NCBI RefSeq assembly: GCF_001551835.1
Contig: NZ_LODL01000013.1
Location: 231,336 to 295,335 of the forward strand
Reading direction: 5' to 3'
DNA from: Dechloromonas denitrificans
GTDB taxonomy: Bacteria > Pseudomonadota > Gammaproteobacteria > Burkholderiales > Rhodocyclaceae
DNA length: 64,000 bases
The notes under the pieces are model-generated. The model saw only the letters and a program-made list of their open reading frames with translations. It was not told the origin of the DNA and made no database searches. The translations under genes and the position numbers were made by a program. Positions 58,455 through 64,000 of the stretch are shown here, piece by piece. Numbering within the stretch: position 1 is the first letter of the stretch; each line of letters starts with the position of its first letter.

Positions 58455-59614
58455 AGATCGCCATCGTTCGCCAGCGCTACAACCCGTTCGGCGGTGCCGA
58501 GCGTTTCGTCGAGCGGGCACTCGGCGCGCTGGCCGGCGAAGGGGCCGAAGTCTCGCTGATTACCCGCAACTGGGATGGCGCGCCGCGCGAAGGCTTTCGG
58601 CAGATTACCTGCGATCCGCCGTATTCCCGGCTGTTCGGCGGCCGGGCGGCGCGCGACCGCAGTTTTGCCGCGGCGGCCCAGCGTGAAATGGCGCGCGGCG
58701 GTTTCGACATCACCCAGTCGCACGAACGCATTCCCGGCTGCATGATCTTTCGCGCCGGCGACGGCGTGCATGCCGCCTGGCTGGCCCATCGGGCCCGCGT
58801 CCTGAGTCCGCTGCAACGGCTGAGCCAGCGCTGGTCGGCCTATCACCGTTATGTGGTCAATGCGGAAAAGGCGATGTTCGAACACCCGGCGCTGCAGGCG
58901 GTGATCTGCAATTCGCAGATGGTTGCCGATGAAATTGCCCATTTTTACGGGGTCGACCGCAGCAAATTGCCGGTGATCTACAACGGCGTCGATACCACGG
59001 CTTTTCACCCCGGCCTGGCCGACGAGTTCCGTACCGTCACGCGGGCGACGTTGAATATTCCGGCCGCCGCCCCGGTCCTGCTCTTCGTCGGCAGCGGTTT
59101 CGAACGCAAGGGCGTACCGCAACTGCTGCGCGCCGCGGCGCGGATGGAGCGGAGCGATGCGCAGATCGTCATCATCGGAGCTGACCGCAAGCTGAAGGCG
59201 ATGCGGGCGCTGGCCGAAGGACTCGGTTTGGGCCCGCGCGTCCATTTCGCCGGGCCGCTCAAGGATGTCCGCCCCTGGTACGGCGCGGCCGACGGTTTCG
59301 TGCTGCCGACCCTCTACGACCCGTGCCCGAACGCGGCGCTGGAGGCGCTAGCCTGCGGCCTGCCGATCATTACCTCGACGACCTGCGGCGCTCAGGAGTG
59401 GGTGCAGCCCGGGCTCAATGGCTGGGTGGTCGATGCGGTCAATGAAGCGGCCTTGTCGCTGCGTCTCGATGACCTGGCCGAGTTGGCCGGCAATGTAGAG
59501 GCCCGGGCGGCGGCGCGGGCCAGCGTCGAGGCGCTGACCTTGCCGGCGATGGCCGACCGCCTGCTCGCCCTCTACCGTTCGCTCGGTCCGGCCTGGGTCG
59601 GGCAGCAGGTATAA
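58451..59614 (+). CDS. Glycosyltransferase family 4 (WaaG-like)
   Basis: 387 residues, GT-B fold. The N-terminus KIAIVRQRYNPFGGAERFVE is as in WaaG (LPS core glucosyltransferase), with VGSGFERKGVPQLLRAAARM and PTLYDPCPNAALEALACGLP in the donor half. It likely extends the LPS core. Start is GTG at 58451. Confidence 0.9.
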   Translation: MKIAIVRQRYNPFGGAERFVERALGALAGEGAEVSLITRNWDGAPREGFRQITCDPPYSRLFGGRAARDRSFAAAAQREMARGGFDITQSHERIPGCMIFRAGDGVHAAWLAHRARVLSPLQRLSQRWSAYHRYVVNAEKAMFEHPALQAVICNSQMVADEIAHFYGVDRSKLPVIYNGVDTTAFHPGLADEFRTVTRATLNIPAAAPVLLFVGSGFERKGVPQLLRAAARMERSDAQIVIIGADRKLKAMRALAEGLGLGPRVHFAGPLKDVRPWYGAADGFVLPTLYDPCPNAALEALACGLPIITSTTCGAQEWVQPGLNGWVVDAVNEAALSLRLDDLAELAGNVEARAAARASVEALTLPAMADRLLALYRSLGPAWVGQQV

Positions 59615-59647
59615 TTCCGGGTTCCACTTTTTGTTTCAGGGATTTTC

Positions 59648-61405
59648 ATGGCCAGTGACATGACCAGTCGCGAGCTTTATCTCAGACTGCTGACCTATGT
59701 CCGTCCGTACTGGAAGGTCTTTGCTGCAGCGTTGGCGGCAATGGGGCTGTCGTCGTTGGCCGAGCCGGTTTTCCCTGCGATGATGAAAAAGCTGCTCGAT
59801 GACGGTTTTTCGACGGCGGCTGGGCCGTGGGACTGGCTGCTTTATCCGCTGGCCATCATGGGTATTTTCCTGGTCCGTGCCATATTCGGATTTGTCGGTG
59901 AATACTCGATGAGTTGGGTCTCGAACAATGTCATCACCGAACTGCGCCAGGCGATGTTCGCTCGCATGGTCCGCCTGCCGACCCGCTACTACAGCGACAA
60001 CCTGTCCGGCCGACTGATGTCGCGCATCGCCTACGACGTGACCGGCGTCGCCGGTGCGGCGACCAACGCGCTGACTTCGCTGATCAAGGATTCGCTGGCC
60101 ATTGTCGGCTTGATGGCCTGGCTGCTCTACTTGAACTGGCAGCTGACGCTGATTACCTTGTCGGTAGTGCCTTTCATCGCTGTCGTCGTCCGTACCTTCA
60201 GCAAGCGTCTACGGGGTGTTGCCAAGGGGCAGCAGGAGTCGATGGGCAAGATCACCCAAGTGCTGCAGGAAACCATTGAAGGCCACAAAGTGGTCAAGAT
60301 TTTCGGTGGTCAGACCTATGAGGAAGCGCGTTTCTACAAGTCGGTGCGCGAGCAACGTAGATTGGCCATGCGGGCGACCATGGCGACTTCGGCGCAAAGC
60401 CCGATCGTCCAGTTCTTCGCCGCTTCCGGCGTCGCGATCATCATGGGCGTCGCGCTGAAGCAGGCGGCAGGCGATCAAACGACGGTGGGCAGCTTCGTTT
60501 CCTTCATTACCGCGATGCTGATGATCCTGCCGCCGCTGCGCCGCATTACCGACGTCAATGCGCCGATCCAGCGCGGCCTGGCCGCGGCCGAAAGCGTCTT
60601 CTCGCTAATCGACGAAGCGGCCGAGGAAGACAAGGGCCAGGAAGACCTCGGTCGAGCCCAAGGCCTGGTCGAATTCGACAATGTCAGCTTCACCTATCCC
60701 GGTGCCGATCGTCCGGCGCTGGCCGGCGTTTCGCTGACCATTCGCCCTGGCGAATCGGTCGCCCTGGTCGGTCCTTCGGGCAGCGGCAAGACGACGGCGG
60801 CCAACCTGCTGCCCCGTTTCTACGCCATCGACGGCGGCGAAATCCGCGTCGACGGCCATGCTTTGCCGAATATCAAATTGAACAGCCTGCGCGACAACAT
60901 CGCGTTGGTCAGCCAGGATGTCGTGCTGTTCAACGACACCATCGGCGCCAACATCGCCTACGGCGGCAAGAGCACGGCGACCGCCGAGGAAATCCGCGCC
61001 GCCGCCAAGGCCGCGCATGCGCTGGAATTCATCGATGCGCTGCCGGAAGGCTTCGATACGATGATCGGCGAAAACGGCGTCAAGCTGTCCGGCGGCCAGC
61101 GTCAGCGTCTGGCGATCGCCCGCGCCATCCTGAAGGATGCGCCGATCCTGATTCTCGACGAGGCGACCTCGGCCCTCGATACCGAATCCGAACGCCACGT
61201 CCAGGCGGCGCTCGACGAACTGATGCGCGGCCGCAGCACGCTGGTCATCGCCCATCGCCTGTCCACCGTCGAACGGGCCGACCGCATCGTCGCGCTGGCC
61301 CACGGCCACAAGCAGGAAGAGGGCTCGCACGCCGAACTGCTCGCCCATGACGGCCTCTATGCCCGCCTCTACCGGATGCAGAAGGCCGAAGAGGCGGCCG
61401 CCTGA
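59648..61405 (+). CDS. msbA: Lipid A export ABC transporter/permease MsbA
   Basis: 585 residues: six membrane helices, then an ATPase domain with Walker A GPSGSGKTTAAN, signature LSGGQRQRLAIARAIL and Walker B ILILDEATSALD. It flips lipid A-core across the inner membrane. AGGG precedes the ATG at 59648. It shares its stop with the ATG of the next gene. Confidence 0.95.
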   Translation: MASDMTSRELYLRLLTYVRPYWKVFAAALAAMGLSSLAEPVFPAMMKKLLDDGFSTAAGPWDWLLYPLAIMGIFLVRAIFGFVGEYSMSWVSNNVITELRQAMFARMVRLPTRYYSDNLSGRLMSRIAYDVTGVAGAATNALTSLIKDSLAIVGLMAWLLYLNWQLTLITLSVVPFIAVVVRTFSKRLRGVAKGQQESMGKITQVLQETIEGHKVVKIFGGQTYEEARFYKSVREQRRLAMRATMATSAQSPIVQFFAASGVAIIMGVALKQAAGDQTTVGSFVSFITAMLMILPPLRRITDVNAPIQRGLAAAESVFSLIDEAAEEDKGQEDLGRAQGLVEFDNVSFTYPGADRPALAGVSLTIRPGESVALVGPSGSGKTTAANLLPRFYAIDGGEIRVDGHALPNIKLNSLRDNIALVSQDVVLFNDTIGANIAYGGKSTATAEEIRAAAKAAHALEFIDALPEGFDTMIGENGVKLSGGQRQRLAIARAILKDAPILILDEATSALDTESERHVQAALDELMRGRSTLVIAHRLSTVERADRIVALAHGHKQEEGSHAELLAHDGLYARLYRMQKAEEAAA

Positions 61406-62490
61406 TGCGCATCCTGCACACGGAGTCCTCGACGGGCTGGGGCGGCCAGGAAAACCGCACGATGAACGAACTGGTCACCATGCGTGAGCGGGGGCATGAA
61501 CTGGCCGTGCTCAGCCGGCCCGGGGCACGCATCATCGAACGGGCCAAGGAACTGGGCTTCCCGACCTTTGCGGTCGACATGCGCGGCGCCATCGATTTCC
61601 CGAATGTCCTGCGCTTGCGCAGCGCCATCAAGCGTTTTGGGGCCGACATCGTCAATACGCACAGCGGTCGCGACACGCAACTGGCCGGCCTGGCGGCCCG
61701 CACGCTGTTCAACCGGCCGCGCATCGTCCGTACCCGCCATCTGGCGCTGCCGATCACCTCGAAATTTACCTACAGCGTGCTGCCGGATCATGTCGTCACC
61801 GTCAGCAAATATGTCGAGAACTATCTGGTCGAGGCCGGCGTGCCGCGCCCGGGCATCACGACCATCCCGACCGGCGTCGATTTTGCCCGCTACGACCGCT
61901 CGACCGTCGCCGGCAACCTGCGCCAGGAGTTGGGCTTGGCGGCCGATACGCTGCTCGTCGGCACCGTCGCCATCCTGCGTGCCAAGAAGGGCCACGCCGA
62001 GATTCTCGACGCGGCACCCGAGGTGCTGAAGCGCTTTCCCAAGGCGCATTTCGTCTTTGCCGGTGACGGCCCGCAGACCGCCAACCTGCAGGCGCGCATC
62101 GCTGCCGACGGGCTGGATGGGCGCATTCATCTGCTCGGCCTGCGCCGCGACGTGACCAACGTGCTGGCTTCGCTCGACGTCTTCGTGCTGCCGACGCATC
62201 AGGAAGCGCTCGGTACCGCCTTCATCGAAGCCGGGGCGATGGGGCTGCCGGCGGTGGCTTCCAATGTCGACGGTGTGCCGGAAGTCATCATCGACGGCCA
62301 GACCGGCTTGCTGGTGCCGGCCCAGGACGGCAGGGCGCTGATCGAACCGATCTGCCGCCTGCTTGGCGATCCGATTTTCCGTCGCAGCATGGGTGCCAAC
62401 GCGACCGAGTTCGTCCATCGCAAGTTCGCCCGCGAAACGATGGCCGAAGGCATGGAGCGCTTGTACGAGCGCCTGCTGGAGGCACGGTGA
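61405..62490 (+). CDS. Glycosyltransferase family 4 protein
   Basis: 361 residues, GT-B fold (TESSTGWGGQENRTMNELV at the start; GTVAILRAKKGHAEILDAAP and LPTHQEALGTAFIEAGAMGLP in the donor half). Sugar specificity unknown; context points to LPS or another surface glycan. Confidence 0.9.
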   Translation: MRILHTESSTGWGGQENRTMNELVTMRERGHELAVLSRPGARIIERAKELGFPTFAVDMRGAIDFPNVLRLRSAIKRFGADIVNTHSGRDTQLAGLAARTLFNRPRIVRTRHLALPITSKFTYSVLPDHVVTVSKYVENYLVEAGVPRPGITTIPTGVDFARYDRSTVAGNLRQELGLAADTLLVGTVAILRAKKGHAEILDAAPEVLKRFPKAHFVFAGDGPQTANLQARIAADGLDGRIHLLGLRRDVTNVLASLDVFVLPTHQEALGTAFIEAGAMGLPAVASNVDGVPEVIIDGQTGLLVPAQDGRALIEPICRLLGDPIFRRSMGANATEFVHRKFARETMAEGMERLYERLLEAR

Positions 62491-63317
62491 GCCTCGGGCA
62501 GCCCTTGCCCGTGCTGATGTACCATCATGTCAGCCCGAAACCCGGGCTGGTTACCTGTTCGCCGGAAAACTTTCGGGCGCAGATGCAATGGCTGGCAAAA
62601 AACGGCTGGCGGACGCTGTCCACCACCGGCTTCACCGAGGCATTGGCCAGCGGTCGGGTGCCGCAGAAAAGTGTGCTCGTCACCTTCGACGACGGCTATC
62701 TCGACAACTGGGTCTATGCCCACCCGGTGCTGCAGGAGTTCGGCCAGCGGGCGACGATTTTTCTGATCACCGGCTGGATCGGCGACGGCGCGCCGCGCCC
62801 GTATTCGGGTCAGCCCGGCACGCCGGACATCCCGACCCATAAGCAGGCGATGGCCGCCGCCGCCGACGGCAAGCTCGATACCGCCTTCCTGCGCTGGTCC
62901 GAAGTCGAGGCGATGCGGGCGGCCGGTACCTTCGATTTTCACTCGCACACCCATACTCACGCGCGCTGGGATCGGCAAATTGTGGCTCAGGCCGAACGCG
63001 ATGCGGCGCTGGCCGAAGACCTGGCCGTTTCACGTGAAACGCTGGCCGCCCGGCTCGGCGAAGCCAGCCCGCATCTGTGCTGGCCGCAGGGCTATTTCGA
63101 CAGTAATTACCAGCGCGTCGCCCGGGACGCTGGTTTCACGCACCTGTACACCACCGAACATGGCGTCGTCCGCGCCGACGTCGACCTGGCCCGCATTCCG
63201 CGCCTGGTCGCCAAGGACAAGCCGGCGGCTTGGTTCGGCCGACGGATGGGCATCTACGGCCGGCCGCTGCTGTCGGCCCTCTACCTCGGCCTGAAGTCGG
63301 GCAAGAAGGGGCATTGA
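62487..63317 (+). CDS. Polysaccharide deacetylase family protein
   Basis: 276 residues of the NodB-homology fold. LPVLMYHHVSPKPGL, LVTFDDGYLDN (catalytic and metal Asp) and FDFHSHTHTHARW (metal His) are the family motifs. It probably deacetylates a surface sugar or lipid-linked sugar. It starts with GTG overlapping the GT4 stop. Confidence 0.9.
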   Translation: MSLGQPLPVLMYHHVSPKPGLVTCSPENFRAQMQWLAKNGWRTLSTTGFTEALASGRVPQKSVLVTFDDGYLDNWVYAHPVLQEFGQRATIFLITGWIGDGAPRPYSGQPGTPDIPTHKQAMAAAADGKLDTAFLRWSEVEAMRAAGTFDFHSHTHTHARWDRQIVAQAERDAALAEDLAVSRETLAARLGEASPHLCWPQGYFDSNYQRVARDAGFTHLYTTEHGVVRADVDLARIPRLVAKDKPAAWFGRRMGIYGRPLLSALYLGLKSGKKGH

Positions 63318-63318
63318 G

Positions 63319-64000
63319 ATGCGGCTGCGCCTGAGGGAACCGCTGCTATACCGCTGGCTGAAGATCAAGCGGGCGCTGGACAAACGCCCGCGCCCGGTCG
63401 GCGAACTGGGCAGTCCGGCCATCCGCCGCATCCTCGCCATTTCCTGCACGGCGCTCGGCGATACGCTGCTGTCCACGCCCGGCCTGCGCGCGTTGCGCCA
63501 GACTTATCCGCAGGCCCACATCACGCTGCTCGTCCATCCCGCGTTGCAGGCCCTGTTCGCCGGGCTGGACGGGGTCGATGAACTGCTGCCCTACGATGGA
63601 AAATGGCGCGGTTTCGCCCGTACGGCAAAGGCCCTGAAGGGCTACGACCTCGCCGCCATCTTCCATGGCAACGAGCCGCAGGCGACGCCGTTGGCCTATC
63701 TCTCCGGTGCCCGCTACGTCTTCAAGCTGCCCAACAACAACCGCTGGAACTTCCTGCTCAGCAACCGCACGCCGGTGCTGGGCTGGGACGATCTCGGCCA
63801 CGGCATCGAGCAGCGGCTGGCGGTGGCCAGGCTGGCCGGTGCGCTCGGCGATTTTTCGCCGCGCATGACGGTACCGCTGCATGCCGCCGGCGCCGAGGCA
63901 TTGGACAAGGCGCTGGCCGAACGGGGCTGGCAGCAGGCGAACATCGTCACCTTCCAGCCCGGCGCCTCGACGATGAGCCGGCGTTGGCCGCGTTCGCGCT
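63319..64000 (+). CDS. Glycosyltransferase family 9 protein (heptosyltransferase-like), partial
   Basis: About 227 residues before the window edge. AISCTALGDTLLSTPGLRAL is the N-terminal GT9 nucleotide-sugar fold and FQPGASTMSRRWP the start of the C-terminal domain. Paralogous to the gene at 57357; start ATG is one nucleotide after the deacetylase stop. Confidence 0.88.
   Translation, partial: MRLRLREPLLYRWLKIKRALDKRPRPVGELGSPAIRRILAISCTALGDTLLSTPGLRALRQTYPQAHITLLVHPALQALFAGLDGVDELLPYDGKWRGFARTAKALKGYDLAAIFHGNEPQATPLAYLSGARYVFKLPNNNRWNFLLSNRTPVLGWDDLGHGIEQRLAVARLAGALGDFSPRMTVPLHAAGAEALDKALAERGWQQANIVTFQPGASTMSRRWPRSR

Noticed and set aside
57357-64000. A complete capsule or exopolysaccharide cluster
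   Set aside because: There is no Wzx/Wzy/Wzz or ABC polymer exporter; msbA and GT9 proteins point instead to LPS core.

Overview
The window is a dense, high-GC bacterial chromosome segment with about 62 protein genes, short intergenic gaps, many 1-17 nt overlaps, and no rRNA, tRNA, insertion sequence, prophage or CRISPR that I can recognise. The gene set fits a betaproteobacterium of the Rhodocyclales type (Dechloromonas/Azonexus-like): class I PHA synthase, O2-independent ubiquinone genes ubiU/V/T, metX-metW, late cobalamin genes and a liu leucine-catabolism cluster. That placement is inference from gene content only.

Layout. 1-11.1 kb (minus strand): a leucine/isovalerate degradation operon, liuR at the upstream end, then PaaI-type thioesterase, liuA, a GNAT-carbonic anhydrase fusion, thiolase, a DMT transporter, a second acyl-CoA dehydrogenase, a DsbA-family isomerase, a LOG protein, liuB, liuC and a truncated liuD at the window edge. 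An 18-bp perfect palindrome lies in the promoter between liuR and the thioesterase. 11.2-15.9 kb (plus): MBL hydrolase, phaC with a clear terminator, a MoaD-like protein and a PAS-SpoIIE phosphatase. 15.8-18.2 kb (minus): ubiU-ubiV-ubiT, preceded by an FNR-type box placed as in a class II promoter. 18.3-24.9 kb (minus): the rod-shape operon mreB-mreC-mreD-mrdA-rodA-rlpA. 24.98-28.7 kb (plus): gatC-gatA-lipoprotein-gatB. 28.7-35.2 kb: pyrE, xth, a YqjD/YqjE/YqjK membrane module, ampG, and metX-metW behind a SAM-II riboswitch with an attenuator-like terminator.

35.4-42.1 kb holds a likely c-di-GMP/outer-membrane group (PilZ-STAS protein, TonB-dependent receptor, GGDEF-EAL protein, periplasmic ABC-type binding protein), then an SCO protein and a small secreted protein. 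42.2-57.3 kb is a cobalamin late-pathway and salvage region: two BtuF-like proteins, threonine-phosphate decarboxylase, cbiB and bluB behind one cobalamin riboswitch, then cobQ, cobU, a second riboswitch before cobT-cobS, and an alpha-ribazole phosphatase. It is interrupted by an NYN-LOTUS protein, a sensorless histidine kinase with a receiver-TPR partner, and several small unknowns. 57.4-64.0 kb (plus) is an LPS/cell-surface glycan cluster (GT9, GT4, msbA, GT4, polysaccharide deacetylase, truncated GT9).

The most rewarding points are regulatory: the SAM-II riboswitch before metX, the FNR-like promoter of ubiUVT, and the palindromic, apparently leaderless liu promoter. The GNAT-carbonic anhydrase fusion inside a bicarbonate-consuming carboxylase operon and the NYN-LOTUS gene in the B12 cluster also deserve a second look. 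I did not find a clearly novel multi-gene defence or mobile system.
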